Source of the DNA: an uncultured Pseudoalteromonas sp.
Lineage (GTDB): Bacteria > Pseudomonadota > Gammaproteobacteria > Enterobacterales > Alteromonadaceae
Assembly: GCA_947493455.1 (NCBI GenBank)
Contig: CANLRB010000003.1
Coordinates: 248,001-312,000, forward strand
DNA: 64,000 bases
Reading direction: 5' to 3'
Shown in pieces: positions 17,777 to 27,431 of the stretch. How positions within the stretch are numbered: the first letter of the stretch is position 1; every line of letters begins with the position of its first letter. Under the pieces are notes generated by a model that made no database searches, was not told the origin of the DNA, and was given only the letters and a program-made list of their open reading frames with translations. The position numbers and the translations under genes are program-made.

Positions 17777-20700
17777 CTAAATTGTTTTAGTCATTGCAGC
17801 GCTTGCACGGCCCATTGGTTGAATTGAACCAGGTTGTAACTGGCTATTTTCAACTTTTACGCGTGCGTCAACTGGCATTGCGCTTGGCATGACAACATTG
17901 TCACTCAATGGCCCAGCGGATGCTTTAGCCATTGGTGCACTTGCGCGTCCTAACGCGATTTTTACCTCTGAGACTTGAGCTATAGGCTTTTCTTCAGCAG
18001 GTTGTACGTCTGTGTTAGATGCCTGTACGGTCGTTTCAGCATCGTTCTCGTTAGTGTCTAACACTGATTGTTTAGGTTCAGACGCGCTTTCTACCGGTTG
18101 CTCACTGTTTACAACATTTTCATTCGGAGCGTCATCGTCTTTAACCGACGTTGACATATCTGACTTCGATTGCTCTGCGGTTTTTTCATCCAATACTGCA
18201 CTGGATGTGTCGGCATCACTAGATTCTGCATCTACCACGGGCTCTGAAACTTGCTCTTCAACTGTAGTAGTCTGAGTTGATTCGACGACTGGTTGCTCAG
18301 CGGCTGGTTGTTCAGCGATGACGTCAACTTTGTCTTCAGAGGCAATATCTTGATTCGAAGTGGATGCTTCTTCTGCCATAGCCTGATCTGCAACAGGAAC
18401 AAACCCTGGTGGTTCAGTGGTTGTAATTTGCAGTTCACTGTTACCTTCAGTTGGCTTGCGACGGCGTTGGCCTGCTGCTCGTAAATGACGAGGACTGCGG
18501 CGAGTGCGAGTCTTACCTTCTTTCTCAGGTGTATTTTCTGTTGAATTATCGCTGTGTTGCTCAACTACTTTATTCGACTCAGTTGAAACTGCTTGTTCTG
18601 CAGCTACATTGTCGTGAGTTGTAACATCAGTTTGCTCGGCCTCAACATTCGCTTCAACAGGTGACGCTTTTGTTTCAGTCGTCTTAGTTGATTTTTGTGC
18701 TTTTGCTTTACGCTTTGGCTTGCTTTGCTCTGTTTTACTATCAAGTGACTTTGACGCCGATTGTTTTGCTTCATCAACATGTTTAGTCGTTTCAGCATTT
18801 ATTACTTCATCATTACTGACTTTAGTTTCTAGTTGCTCTGCGTTTGCTTCTGTTACACGTACCTTCTTGCGCATATTACGACGTTGACGGCGTTCTTTAA
18901 CTTTTGGTACTTGCGTGTCATCAGTCGTATTCGATTCAACGGCTTCCGCCTTAGGTTTACGGTTTTGTTGATTGCGACGACGTTTGTTTTTCGTGTCATT
19001 GCGCTGCTCTGACTTTTCTTGGCGTTCAGTTTGCGCGTTGTCTTTAACCGCTTTATCATCACGATTTTGACGGTTACGTTGGTTTTTACCGCGTTGATTG
19101 CGGCGACGGTTGTCATTACCTTGACGGCGATTACGGTTTTGACGCGGTTTCGGTTTTACTTCTTCCTCTTCCGGCGTAAATAATGATTTAAGCCACTTAC
19201 CAATTTTAGCGAATAGGCCTTCACTTTCCTTTTGTTGCACAGGTTGCGCAACCGGTGCAGGCTCACTTGGAACAACAACACCTTGCAAAACAGGTTGTTC
19301 TTTTACTGCTTTGGTTTGTTTTGGTTGTGGTGTTTGCGCCTTTACTTCTGGCGTTTTGACCTGTGCGTAGCTCACCGACTCAATCGTTTCGTCCTGCTTC
19401 AAACGCAATACTTCGTAATGTGGCGTTTCCATGTGCTGATTAGGTACAATCACCACATCACAGTCGTGACGCTTTTCTATACGGCGAACGCTTTTACGTT
19501 TTTCATTTAGAAGGTAGGCCGCAACAGCAACAGGGACCTGAGCGTTCACTTGCTCTGTATTGTCTTTAATTGCTTCTTCTTCGATTAAACGAAGGATCGA
19601 TAACGCAATTGACTCGTTAGAACGTACCGTACCTTGGCCGTTACAACGAGGACATGAACCTTGGCTTGCATCACCAAGTGACGGACGCAAACGTTGACGC
19701 GACATTTCAAGAAGGCCAAAACGTGAGATTTTGCCAACTTGAACGCGTGCGCGGTCAGGCTTCACTGCATCTTTTAAACGGTTCTCAACTTCACGCTGAT
19801 GGCGCGGCGGCGTCATATCGATAAAGTCAATAACAATCAGACCACCTAAATCGCGAAGTCTTAATTGACGTGCTATTTCATCAGCTGCTTCTAAATTGGT
19901 GTTGAGTGCCGTCTCTTCAATATCACCGCCTTTAGTTGCTTTTGACGAGTTAATATCGATAGAGGTTAATGCTTCTGTCGGATCGATAACAATCGAACCG
20001 CCGGATGGCAGGCGTACTTCACGTTGGAATGCAGATTCTATTTGACTTTCTATTTGATAATGTGTGAATAAAGGAACATCACCTTTATATAGCTTAACGC
20101 GATTAATAAAATCCGGTCTAAAGCGTTCAATGTGGGCGCGGGCTTCGTCAAATACACGTTGTTTATCAATTAATATTTCGCCAATATCACGGCGTAAATA
20201 GTCACGGATCGCGCGGAAAATTACATTACTTTCTTGGTGAATCAAAAATGGGGCTGGGCCACTTTCTGATGCATTCTTAATTGCATCCCAGTGCACTAAA
20301 AGCGCTTTTAAATCGTATTCAAGTTCTTCGAATGATTTACCAACACCAGCAGTACGTACGATTAGACCCATACCACGTGGTAATTCTAAACGACTGAGCG
20401 CTTCTTTTAGCTGCGTTCTTTCGTCGCCTTCGATGCGACGAGAAATACCGCCTGCGCGAGGGTTATTTGGCATCAATACCAAATAGCTACCGGCAACACT
20501 GATAAAGGTCGTAAGTGCAGCGCCTTTTTGGCCGCGTTCTTCTTTATCAACTTGAACAATGACTTCTTGACCTTCTTTTATAACATCCTTGATATTTGGA
20601 CGCCCATTGAAGGTGTAGTCTTTTGGAAAATAGTTGCGAGCAATTTCTTTTAGTGGCAAGAAGCCATGCCTTTCGGCACCATAGTCCACAAATGCGGCTT

Positions 20701-20860
20701 CTAGGCTTGGTTCTACACGGGTAATTTTACCTTTGTATATATTGGCTTTTTTTTGTTCGTGGCCAGGGCTTTCGATATCAAGATCGTAAAGACGCTGTCC
20801 ATCAACCAGTGCTACGCGCATTTCTTCTGCTTGCGTTGCATTGATTAGCATACGTTTCAT
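17777..20860 (-). CDS. rne: ribonuclease E
   Basis: This 1027-residue endoribonuclease is the scaffold of the RNA degradosome. The N-terminal catalytic half has the S1 domain (about 37-125), metal ligands D302 (LTSIDINSS) and D345 (LIVIDFIDM), and the zinc-link pair C403/C406 (SCPRCNGQG). The C-terminal half is disordered. It has an amphipathic membrane-anchor helix ([14 protein letters not shown], 548-561), an Arg-rich RNA-binding stretch (about 570-600) and long acidic/Gln segments. GRASAPMAK (971-979) and GRASAAMTK (1017-1025) resemble the PNPase-binding ATAPMTRA of E. coli, present here twice. The gene is divergent from rluC, as in E. coli, with a long structured leader. Confidence 0.95.
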   Translation of the reverse strand: MKRMLINATQAEEMRVALVDGQRLYDLDIESPGHEQKKANIYKGKITRVEPSLEAAFVDYGAERHGFLPLKEIARNYFPKDYTFNGRPNIKDVIKEGQEVIVQVDKEERGQKGAALTTFISVAGSYLVLMPNNPRAGGISRRIEGDERTQLKEALSRLELPRGMGLIVRTAGVGKSFEELEYDLKALLVHWDAIKNASESGPAPFLIHQESNVIFRAIRDYLRRDIGEILIDKQRVFDEARAHIERFRPDFINRVKLYKGDVPLFTHYQIESQIESAFQREVRLPSGGSIVIDPTEALTSIDINSSKATKGGDIEETALNTNLEAADEIARQLRLRDLGGLIVIDFIDMTPPRHQREVENRLKDAVKPDRARVQVGKISRFGLLEMSRQRLRPSLGDASQGSCPRCNGQGTVRSNESIALSILRLIEEEAIKDNTEQVNAQVPVAVAAYLLNEKRKSVRRIEKRHDCDVVIVPNQHMETPHYEVLRLKQDETIESVSYAQVKTPEVKAQTPQPKQTKAVKEQPVLQGVVVPSEPAPVAQPVQQKESEGLFAKIGKWLKSLFTPEEEEVKPKPRQNRNRRQGNDNRRRNQRGKNQRNRQNRDDKAVKDNAQTERQEKSEQRNDTKNKRRRNQQNRKPKAEAVESNTTDDTQVPKVKERRQRRNMRKKVRVTEANAEQLETKVSNDEVINAETTKHVDEAKQSASKSLDSKTEQSKPKRKAKAQKSTKTTETKASPVEANVEAEQTDVTTHDNVAAEQAVSTESNKVVEQHSDNSTENTPEKEGKTRTRRSPRHLRAAGQRRRKPTEGNSELQITTTEPPGFVPVADQAMAEEASTSNQDIASEDKVDVIAEQPAAEQPVVESTQTTTVEEQVSEPVVDAESSDADTSSAVLDEKTAEQSKSDMSTSVKDDDAPNENVVNSEQPVESASEPKQSVLDTNENDAETTVQASNTDVQPAEEKPIAQVSEVKIALGRASAPMAKASAGPLSDNVVMPSAMPVDARVKVENSQLQPGSIQPMGRASAAMTKTI

Positions 20861-20950
20861 ATTGTTACTCTAATTTTTTCATTAGAGCCCAATGTACATA
20901 TAACGCACAGACACCCAACTTATTGTGCAGTCTCACGACTGGGCTGTCTG
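20861..20950 (-). promoter_or_regulatory. structured rne leader (RNase E 5' UTR-like element)
   Basis: Read on the minus strand, a hairpin pairs CTCTAAT with ATTAGAG (20868-20887) immediately before the rne start and includes the only SD-like bases. Upstream, CAGTC/GACTG (20928-20941) lies inside a wider CAGACA/TGTCTG pairing (20908-20913 with 20945-20950). E. coli rne autoregulates through hairpins in a long 5' UTR. The position and structure fit that element, but an exact match to the known family was not tested. Confidence 0.5.
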
Positions 20951-21508
20951 GGAGGGAGATTAACCCTACAAATATTTTCACATAGTGGTGATATGAATAT
21001 ACAAGATTAATTTGTATTAATGCTTTCTATCTTTACTTCAAGTATAAGGCAGTGTTGTCATCTTATACTGATACCCTTGTCTTTGGGCTGTACTTGCAAT
21101 TAAGTAATTCATATTATCGGCCACTATGTGGCTTTAACTAATACGTTTTTCGTCACTTCATAGTTCAGACAAACATATTTTGGTTTAATTCTCGTTCTGA
21201 ACGAAATAAGGCAAGAGGCTCTTATATAATCGTTTCATTCGTATTTTTGTCAATTTGATAATGCGGTCCGTTGTTGACAATCTATTACACGCATTGTCTC
21301 AGGTTACCTACACATGTGCTTTAGAATTCATTAAAAGCTTTTGAAAAGCGAGCTTGAATCTGTATGATCAGTTCTAAAGTGTGCAACAAACATTATTTTT
21401 GTACAAAAATACACCAAATTCCTGCTTACCAGGTAATTTTCAGTGGGATTATCCCATTAATGTGACCAAGTTAGCAACTAAATTATTACTTAAATCAGTG
21501 ATTAGGCA
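20951..21508. other. long intergenic region between divergent rne and rluC
   Basis: About 560 AT-rich bases hold no convincing open frame. They must include the remaining rne leader and the promoters of rne (leftward) and rluC (rightward). No RNA gene or repeat could be assigned with confidence. Confidence 0.5.
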
Positions 21509-22468
21509 ATGTTAGAAAACCTCGCAACGCAAGTTAATTTTATTACTATCGACGAAGACCACCATGGTCAACGAATTGACAACTACTTTATTACTAAATT
21601 AAAGGGCGTGCCAAAAAGTGCAATTTATCGTATTTTGCGAAAGGGGGAAGTAAGGGTTAATAAAAAACGCGTTAAGCCTGTATACAAATTGCAGGCGGGC
21701 GATGTAGTGCGCATTCCGCCAATTAAAGTGGCTGAGCGCGAAGAGTTTGTGCCGAAAAACTTAGACAAGGTCGCAAAGTTAGAAGAATGTATCTTGTTTG
21801 AAGATAAATACGTTATTGTTATCAATAAGCCGTCAGGGATGGCTGTTCACGGCGGTAGTGGCTTAAGTTACGGGTTAATTGAAGCGCTCCGCTCGTTGCG
21901 ACCAGATGAACGTAATCTCGAATTGGTACATCGCCTAGACCGAGATACGTCTGGTTGTTTGCTCGTTTCTAAACGACGTTCAGTGCTACGACATCTTCAT
22001 GAACAACTGCGTGATAAAACAATGGACAAGAACTATTGGGCACTGGTTGACGGGAGCTGGGCAAGCAAAATTAAAAATGTTACTGAGCCACTACGCAAAA
22101 ATACATTGCAATCTGGTGAGCGAGTCGTTCGTGTAGATCCAGAACAAGGGAAACCGAGCCATACGCGTTTTCGAGTCTTAGAGCGTTTTAATGAGCTAGC
22201 AACACTCGTGCAAGCATCGCCTGTGACGGGCCGAACTCACCAGATTCGCGTACACACGCAATGTAAAGGGCATCCTATTGCTTGTGATGACAAATACGGT
22301 GTTGCTGAGTTTGACGTCGAAATGAGAAAAGCCGGACTTAAACGTCTTTTTTTACATGCCCATGACTTGACATTTATTCATCCTAAGTTGGAAGAAAAAA
22401 TGACCGTAACTGCACCACTTGATCAAAATTTAACGCTGACGCTCAATAATTTACGTCGCGATAAGTAG
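21509..22468 (+). CDS. rluC: 23S rRNA pseudouridine synthase RluC
   Basis: This 319-residue enzyme has an N-terminal S4 RNA-binding domain (about 18-75) and an RluA-type catalytic domain. The catalytic Asp is D144 in VHRLDRDTSGCLLV. Other family motifs are VINKPSGMAVHGG, SPVTGRTHQIRVH and LFLHAHDLTF. By family it modifies uridines 955, 2504 and 2580 of 23S rRNA (E. coli numbering). The position opposite rne matches the conserved rne/rluC arrangement. Confidence 0.94.
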   Translation: MLENLATQVNFITIDEDHHGQRIDNYFITKLKGVPKSAIYRILRKGEVRVNKKRVKPVYKLQAGDVVRIPPIKVAEREEFVPKNLDKVAKLEECILFEDKYVIVINKPSGMAVHGGSGLSYGLIEALRSLRPDERNLELVHRLDRDTSGCLLVSKRRSVLRHLHEQLRDKTMDKNYWALVDGSWASKIKNVTEPLRKNTLQSGERVVRVDPEQGKPSHTRFRVLERFNELATLVQASPVTGRTHQIRVHTQCKGHPIACDDKYGVAEFDVEMRKAGLKRLFLHAHDLTFIHPKLEEKMTVTAPLDQNLTLTLNNLRRDK

Positions 22469-22478
22469 TCGTTAGAAA

Positions 22479-22497
22479 GCGAACCGAATTGGTTCGC
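22479..22497 (+). terminator. hairpin between convergent rluC and maf
   Basis: GCGAACC pairs with GGTTCGC around a 5-base loop just after rluC. No clear T-tract follows on either strand, so termination would be weak or need other factors. Confidence 0.35.
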
Positions 22498-22525
22498 GCT
22501 ACTCTGGTAATTGCGCCATTATTTA

Positions 22526-23113
22526 TTATTGCAATAATAAATCGAATTCCCAATTGCTTAGTAACTCATTTAATGCGATTAATGGCAATCCAATGAGTGC
22601 ATTTGGGTCGCGTCCATCTAAACTTTCAAATAAAGTAATGCCTAACCCTTCGCTTTTAAAACTTCCAGCGCAATTAAGTGGCATCTCTTTGGCTATATAG
22701 GCCTTAATTTGTTCATCACTTAGTGCTTTAAAGATAACGTTAAAGCGTTCTAAGTGGTATTGATAACGATCGAACTCGATATCGTAAAGAGCTAACCCAG
22801 TTAAAAATTGAACGGTTTGGCCGCTAAATTGACGCAATTGAGCTATCGCGTTATCGACAGTATGTGGTTTTCCAAGAATATTAGCGTTAAAGAGCGCAAC
22901 TTGATCGGAACCAATAGCCCACCCATGTTGAAACACGTTAGCACTCGCTTTAGCTTTTTCTATAGCAAGTCGCCTCACTAATTGCTCTGGTGGTTCATTC
23001 GCTTTAACACTTTCATCTATGTCAGGTGAAAAGGTTTCAAAATTTTTTACAACTTTTTGTAATAGTTGCTTACGAAAAGGTGAACTTGACGCTAAAATAA
23101 TCGACTGAGACAT
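22526..23113 (-). CDS. yceF: Maf-like nucleotide pyrophosphatase (YceF type)
   Basis: This 195-residue Maf/HAM1-fold protein starts MSQSIILASSSPFRKQLL, the family's N-terminal substrate loop. It also has FSPDIDE, AIGSDQVALF and GSFKSEGLGITLFE; the last pattern fits the YceF subfamily, which hydrolyses m7GTP and house-cleans modified nucleotides. A longer frame begins at 23128 but would add only a non-conserved MQLKT, so the Met at 23113 was chosen. It is divergent from yceD, as in E. coli. Confidence 0.88.
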   Translation of the reverse strand: MSQSIILASSSPFRKQLLQKVVKNFETFSPDIDESVKANEPPEQLVRRLAIEKAKASANVFQHGWAIGSDQVALFNANILGKPHTVDNAIAQLRQFSGQTVQFLTGLALYDIEFDRYQYHLERFNVIFKALSDEQIKAYIAKEMPLNCAGSFKSEGLGITLFESLDGRDPNALIGLPLIALNELLSNWEFDLLLQ

Positions 23114-23230
23114 AGTTTTTAATTGCATGCGTTACTTTTTGCGCAGAATAGTGCCCAAACGGCGTAAATGCAAAGGAAAGTTGAATTTTATTTTGACTAT
23201 AAGAGTAACTATCTATATGATGCAGCCCCT

Positions 23231-23755
23231 ATGCAAAAAGTGAAGATTCCTATCACGCTCGATCCGGTTAGAGCGGCGCAACGTGGACTTTCGTATGAAG
23301 GTGTCGTGCCCTTTGACACATTAACTCGCTTAGGTGAGGTAGTAACGGCTGGAGATAGTGAGGTACAAGTAAACGTTCATTGCAAAAAAGATAAGCAAGG
23401 TAACAACGTAATTGCAGGTAATGCGAGTACAAAAGTTGTTTTGCAATGTCAGCGATGTAATGAAGATTTAGGGTTGGATTTGGAACTAGAATTTGCTTAC
23501 TCGCCGGTTGGCATTGGTAAGTCGTCAGAGCATCTGCCGGAATACTATGAAATTGCTGAGATGGACGAGGATGGTGAAATTAATCTTCATCGACTTATAG
23601 AAGATGAACTTATGCTCGCTATCCCTATTATACCTGCGCACGAAGATTCGAATTGTCAATATTCGGAACAACCTTTGAGCTTTGGTGAAATAGAAGCAAA
23701 AGACGACAAACCAAATCCATTCGATATTTTGAAACAACTTAAGAAAGATTCTTAG
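23231..23755 (+). CDS. yceD: YceD (DUF177) protein, 23S rRNA accumulation factor
   Basis: This 174-residue protein starts [20 protein letters not shown], as in E. coli YceD. The frame is open further up to 23168, but that part is not conserved, so 23231 is taken as the start. It contains the C-x2-C pair in LQCQRC, typical of DUF177 in bacteria. It lies ten bases before rpmF in the conserved yceD-rpmF-plsX order. It has been linked to 23S rRNA accumulation; its mechanism is unclear. Confidence 0.88.
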   Translation: MQKVKIPITLDPVRAAQRGLSYEGVVPFDTLTRLGEVVTAGDSEVQVNVHCKKDKQGNNVIAGNASTKVVLQCQRCNEDLGLDLELEFAYSPVGIGKSSEHLPEYYEIAEMDEDGEINLHRLIEDELMLAIPIIPAHEDSNCQYSEQPLSFGEIEAKDDKPNPFDILKQLKKDS

Positions 23756-23765
23756 GAGAAGGCTA

Positions 23766-23933
23766 ATGGCTGTACAAAAAAGCAAAAAGTCTCGCGCTAA
23801 GCGTGGTACTCGTCGTTCACACGACGCAATAAGTGGTCCAACTCTAACTGTAGATTCGGTATCAGGTGAAACTCATCGTCGTCACCACGTTACTGCTGAC
23901 GGTTATTACAAAGGTGTTAAAGTAGTTTCTTAA
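23766..23933 (+). CDS. rpmF: 50S ribosomal protein L32
   Basis: A short 55-residue gene starts [20 protein letters not shown] and ends VKVVS, matching bacterial L32 along its length (E. coli 57 residues). It is the cysteine-free, zinc-independent form. AGGAGA about seven bases before the start is a strong ribosome site. It sits between yceD and plsX, the conserved place for rpmF. Confidence 0.96.
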   Translation: MAVQKSKKSRAKRGTRRSHDAISGPTLTVDSVSGETHRRHHVTADGYYKGVKVVS

Positions 23934-23949
23934 TTTAGGAACTGATTTG

Positions 23950-25041
23950 ATGTCTAATCTAACCATTGCGTTAGATATAATGGGGGGCGATTATGGCCCC
24001 CGTTTTTCGTTGCCAGCCGCAGTTGATGCCGTAAACAAATACGATAAACTGACGCTTATTCTATGTGGTAACGAAGGTCTCATTCGAGATGAACTCAATA
24101 AACTTGATTCTCTTCAGCATCCTCGCCTTATAATTCAGCATTGTACTGAAGTCGTCAACAATGACGATAAACCATCGCTTGCACTGCGCAGTAAGAAAGA
24201 TTCATCAATGCGTGTTGCGCTCAATTTAGTTAAAGAAGGCCGTGCCCAAGCTTGTGTGTCTGCTGGTAATACCGGTGCATTATTCGCAATGGCATATTGC
24301 GTATTAAAGATGTTGCCCGGAGTCACGCGACCCGCGCTTATTTCGTCGGTACCAACCCAAACTCCTCGGCCTGTTTATTTACTTGATTTGGGTGCTAATG
24401 TGAGCGCGGATGCGGATGCCTTATTTGAGTTTGCAGTAATGGGCAGTGTGGTTGCTGAGCAGTCTCAATCAATCGATGCTCCACGTGTTGGCTTACTTAA
24501 CATTGGTGCTGAAGACATAAAAGGGCATGACGAAATTAAGCGTGCTGCTAGTTTGTTTGAACAAAGTAACCATCTTAATTATATCGGCTACTGCGAAGGT
24601 ACTGACATATTTTCAGGAAAGGCTGACGTGATTGTATGTGACGGTTTTGTCGGCAATATTGCGCTTAAAACATGCGAAGGTATCGCTAAAATGATTTTGC
24701 ATAAATTAAATAAAGCGCTAAAAAAGCATGTGTTTTATAGGTTTTTAGCACTATTACTTTTTCCTGCAATAAAAAAGCTCTATAAACGGGTGAACCCCGA
24801 CCAGTATAATGGTGCAAGTTTGGTAGGATTACGCGGTATTGTTGTTAAGAGCCATGGTAACGCCAATCAAAATGCGTTTTTGGCTGCTATTGGCGAAGCC
24901 GTTAGAGAAGTTGAAAAACAACTGCCAGCAAAAATACAAGCTAAATTTGAGCAAGTTATTGCTGAACGAAGTGTTGAAGATAAACTCTCTGAAACGGTAA
25001 CAGCCGATTCGTCGCTGAACTCTGTTGAAAAAAGTAAATAA
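23950..25041 (+). CDS. plsX: phosphate acyltransferase PlsX
   Basis: This 363-residue enzyme makes acyl phosphate from acyl-ACP for phospholipid synthesis. It opens with [18 protein letters not shown] (the DxMGGD motif) and has [10 protein letters not shown] and [12 protein letters not shown], all family hallmarks. A TTG three bases upstream is in frame, but the ATG at 23950 is the usual start. It follows rpmF by 16 bases. The next gene downstream is fabD and not fabH, after about 150 bases, which is unusual for this cluster. Confidence 0.94.
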   Translation: MSNLTIALDIMGGDYGPRFSLPAAVDAVNKYDKLTLILCGNEGLIRDELNKLDSLQHPRLIIQHCTEVVNNDDKPSLALRSKKDSSMRVALNLVKEGRAQACVSAGNTGALFAMAYCVLKMLPGVTRPALISSVPTQTPRPVYLLDLGANVSADADALFEFAVMGSVVAEQSQSIDAPRVGLLNIGAEDIKGHDEIKRAASLFEQSNHLNYIGYCEGTDIFSGKADVIVCDGFVGNIALKTCEGIAKMILHKLNKALKKHVFYRFLALLLFPAIKKLYKRVNPDQYNGASLVGLRGIVVKSHGNANQNAFLAAIGEAVREVEKQLPAKIQAKFEQVIAERSVEDKLSETVTADSSLNSVEKSK

Positions 25042-25192
25042 GATATATACAACTTATTCGCTTTAAACATACGTTACACGATACTGCTGGGAGAATGTAA
25101 AATAAGAACGACGCATCGACCCGCACTAACACACTTGATTTTAATGTTATTTGTTGTAAAAACGAATAATTAATTTTTATAAAGAAGACCCT

Positions 25193-26128
25193 ATGTCACA
25201 AAATACAGCTATAACTTTTCCAGGCCAAGGTTCACAGTCGGTAGGCATGTTAAGCGAACTACTCGCTGAATCTGACGTGGTTAAAAGCACATTCGAAGAA
25301 GCGTCACAGGCGCTAGGCTACAACCTCGCGGAACTAGTATTAGACGGACCTGCCGAAAAATTAAATGAAACGCATCGTACGCAACCAGCTCTTCTAACCG
25401 CAAGTGTTGCGATATACCGCCATTATTTAGCACAGGGTGGCAATCAGCCTACCGCAATGGCGGGTCATAGCTTAGGCGAATACTCAGCATTGGTATGTGC
25501 TGGTGTTATTTCATTAACCGATGCGGTTAAACTTGTTGAAAAACGTGGTTTATATATGCAAGAAGCGGTACCTGCGGGTACGGGCGCAATGTACGCAATA
25601 ATTGGTTTGGCAGATGACGCGATTGCTGATGCATGTGAGCAAGCAAGCCAAGGTGCGGTCGTTTCACCTGTCAACTTTAACTCTCCAGGCCAAGTCGTTA
25701 TCGCTGGCGAAAAAGAAGCGGTTGAGCGTGCTGGGGCGTTATGTAAAGAAGCAGGTGCTAAACGAGCACTGCCACTTGCCGTGAGCGTGCCGTCGCATTG
25801 CGCACTTATGAAACCAGCAGCTGAAAAGCTTGCTGCGGATCTTGAAAATATTACATTCAATGAACCTAAAGTACCTGTTATTAATAATGTTGATGTTGCT
25901 GCACAAAAAGATGCAAGTGCAATTAAAGATGCTTTAGTTCGTCAACTTTATAGTCCTGTACGTTGGACCGAAACAGTGCAAAAATTTGCTGCCGACGGTT
26001 TGACCACAACATATGAATTTGGTCCTGGTAAAGTTCTTACCGGACTTGCAAAACGAATCGATAAATCAGTTAGTTGCACAGCAGTTAATGATTTAGCATC
26101 TGTATCAAGCGCACTTAACGCGGAATAA
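25193..26128 (+). CDS. fabD: malonyl-CoA:ACP transacylase
   Basis: This 311-residue enzyme moves malonyl groups from CoA to ACP. It begins with the FPGQGSQ oxyanion motif. The nucleophile is S93 in AGHSLGEYSAL, and a later His lies in SVPSHCALM. A good AAGAAG ribosome site precedes ATG 25193. The fabG gene follows almost without a gap, so the fab genes form one unit, possibly from a promoter in the 150-bp gap after plsX. Confidence 0.95.
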   Translation: MSQNTAITFPGQGSQSVGMLSELLAESDVVKSTFEEASQALGYNLAELVLDGPAEKLNETHRTQPALLTASVAIYRHYLAQGGNQPTAMAGHSLGEYSALVCAGVISLTDAVKLVEKRGLYMQEAVPAGTGAMYAIIGLADDAIADACEQASQGAVVSPVNFNSPGQVVIAGEKEAVERAGALCKEAGAKRALPLAVSVPSHCALMKPAAEKLAADLENITFNEPKVPVINNVDVAAQKDASAIKDALVRQLYSPVRWTETVQKFAADGLTTTYEFGPGKVLTGLAKRIDKSVSCTAVNDLASVSSALNAE

Positions 26129-26140
26129 ATGGATAGAAAT

Positions 26141-26887
26141 ATGAGTAGTTTGTTCTCTTTAGAGGGTAAAGTTGTTTTAGTAACGGGCGCAAGCCGAGGT
26201 ATTGGTAAGTCAATTGCTGAGATGTTAGTAGCACATGGCGCAACTGTAGCGGGTACTGCAACAAGTGACGGTGGCGCTGCTAAAATCAGCGATTATTTAG
26301 GTGATAATGGTAAAGGGTATGCCCTTAACGTTACTGACGCAGATTCAATTAGCGACACTTTAGCTGCGATTAAGGCTGATCTTGGCGATATTAATGTGTT
26401 GGTCAATAACGCAGGTATTACGCGCGATAATTTGCTTATGCGAATGAAAGATTCAGAATGGGATGACATTATCGATACAAACCTGTCGTCGATATTCCGT
26501 CTATCAAAAGCCGTTTTACGCCCGATGATGAAGAAAAAGAATGGTCGAATCATCAACATTGGTTCGGTTGTTGGTACTATGGGTAACGCGGGACAAGCAA
26601 ATTATGCAGCAGCAAAAGCGGGCGTAATTGGTTTTACAAAATCAATGGCACGTGAAGTTGCATCACGTGGTATTACTGTAAATGTTGTTGCGCCAGGGTT
26701 TATTGCAACCGATATGACTGATGAACTCACTGATGAGCAAAAAGCAGCGACACTTGCAAATGTGCCTGCAAATCGTCTTGGTAATCCAGATGAAATTGCA
26801 GCGGCAGTAACCTATTTAGCATCAGATGCAGCCGCCTATGTAACAGGTGAAACATTACACGTAAATGGCGGCATGTATATGCTTTAA
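26141..26887 (+). CDS. fabG: 3-oxoacyl-ACP reductase FabG
   Basis: This 248-residue SDR reduces 3-oxoacyl-ACP with NADPH in fatty acid elongation. It has TGASRGIG, NNAG, the catalytic Ser in NIGSVVG, and YAAAK. The frame also has an ATG at 26129, directly after the fabD stop. The start at 26141 is preferred because GGATAG lies at ribosome-site distance and the length then matches FabG (E. coli 244). The C-terminal GETLHVNGGMYM is typical. Confidence 0.94.
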   Translation: MSSLFSLEGKVVLVTGASRGIGKSIAEMLVAHGATVAGTATSDGGAAKISDYLGDNGKGYALNVTDADSISDTLAAIKADLGDINVLVNNAGITRDNLLMRMKDSEWDDIIDTNLSSIFRLSKAVLRPMMKKKNGRIINIGSVVGTMGNAGQANYAAAKAGVIGFTKSMAREVASRGITVNVVAPGFIATDMTDELTDEQKAATLANVPANRLGNPDEIAAAVTYLASDAAAYVTGETLHVNGGMYML

Positions 26888-27027
26888 CTTTGTTGTTAAA
26901 GAAAATACGTAAACTTTAACGATTTTGAGTTGAAATTGCTGCTAAAATAGGCGATAAATAAATAGTTTTTGAAATATGAGGTTCGACCAGACAATAAAAA
27001 TAGGTTTGAATCTTGAATCAAAAAATT

Positions 27028-27050
27028 TTGCAGCGTAAACTACGCCGCAA
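27028..27050 (+). other. mRNA hairpin upstream of acpP
   Basis: TTGC-A-GCGTA pairs with TACGC-C-GCAA around an AAC loop, 44 bases before acpP. It lacks a T-tract, so it is not a terminator. It may be a processing or stability element in the fabG-acpP leader. Function is unknown. Confidence 0.35.
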
Positions 27051-27093
27051 TCTGAAAAAATAACGCACAGCGTTTTTAATAAAGGAAAAAAGA

Positions 27094-27330
27094 ATGAGCA
27101 ACATCCAAGAACGTGTTGAGAAGATCATCGTTGAGCAACTAGGTGTTCAAGCAGAAGAAGTAAAATTAGAAGCATCATTCGTTGATGATCTAGGTGCAGA
27201 CTCTCTAGACACAGTTGAATTAGTAATGGCTCTTGAAGAAGAATTCGATACAGAGATCCCTGACGAAGAAGCTGAAAAAATCACTACAGTTCAAGCTGCA
27301 GTAGATTACGTTACAGCTCACGCAGAGTAA
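27094..27330 (+). CDS. acpP: acyl carrier protein
   Basis: This 78-residue acidic helical protein carries acyl chains on a phosphopantetheine arm at S37 ([13 protein letters not shown]). The sequence is close to ACP of other gammaproteobacteria in full length. A strong ribosome site (AAAGGAAAA) fits high expression. It is followed by two tandem hairpins before fabF, which would lower fabF relative to acpP. Confidence 0.97.
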   Translation: MSNIQERVEKIIVEQLGVQAEEVKLEASFVDDLGADSLDTVELVMALEEEFDTEIPDEEAEKITTVQAAVDYVTAHAE

Positions 27331-27345
27331 TCAAAAAATTAAATT

Positions 27346-27397
27346 AAAGGCAGCACAAGCTGCCTTTATGTTTTTAAAAGCCCGTGTTAGGGCTTTT
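27346..27397 (+). terminator. two tandem terminator-like hairpins between acpP and fabF
   Basis: The first stem is AAAGGCAGC/GCTGCCTTT (27346-27354 with 27359-27367), with an ACAA loop and then ATGTTTTT. The second is AAAAGCCC/GGGCTTTT (27376-27383 with 27390-27397). Both precede the fabF ribosome site. They are likely to terminate part of the transcripts after acpP. Confidence 0.7.
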
Positions 27398-27431
27398 ATG
27401 TTATCTGGGAAAAATTAATCTGGAGGATACT

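Noticed and set aside
18012-19510. Several open frames of 60-110 codons on both strands within the C-terminal half of rne
   Set aside because: The rne tail is repetitive and biased (Gln, Arg, Glu codons), which leaves other frames open by chance. None has a recognisable domain.
20951-21508. A hidden gene in the rne-rluC gap
   Set aside because: No frame with a start and ribosome site gives a convincing protein; the region is explained by leaders and promoters.
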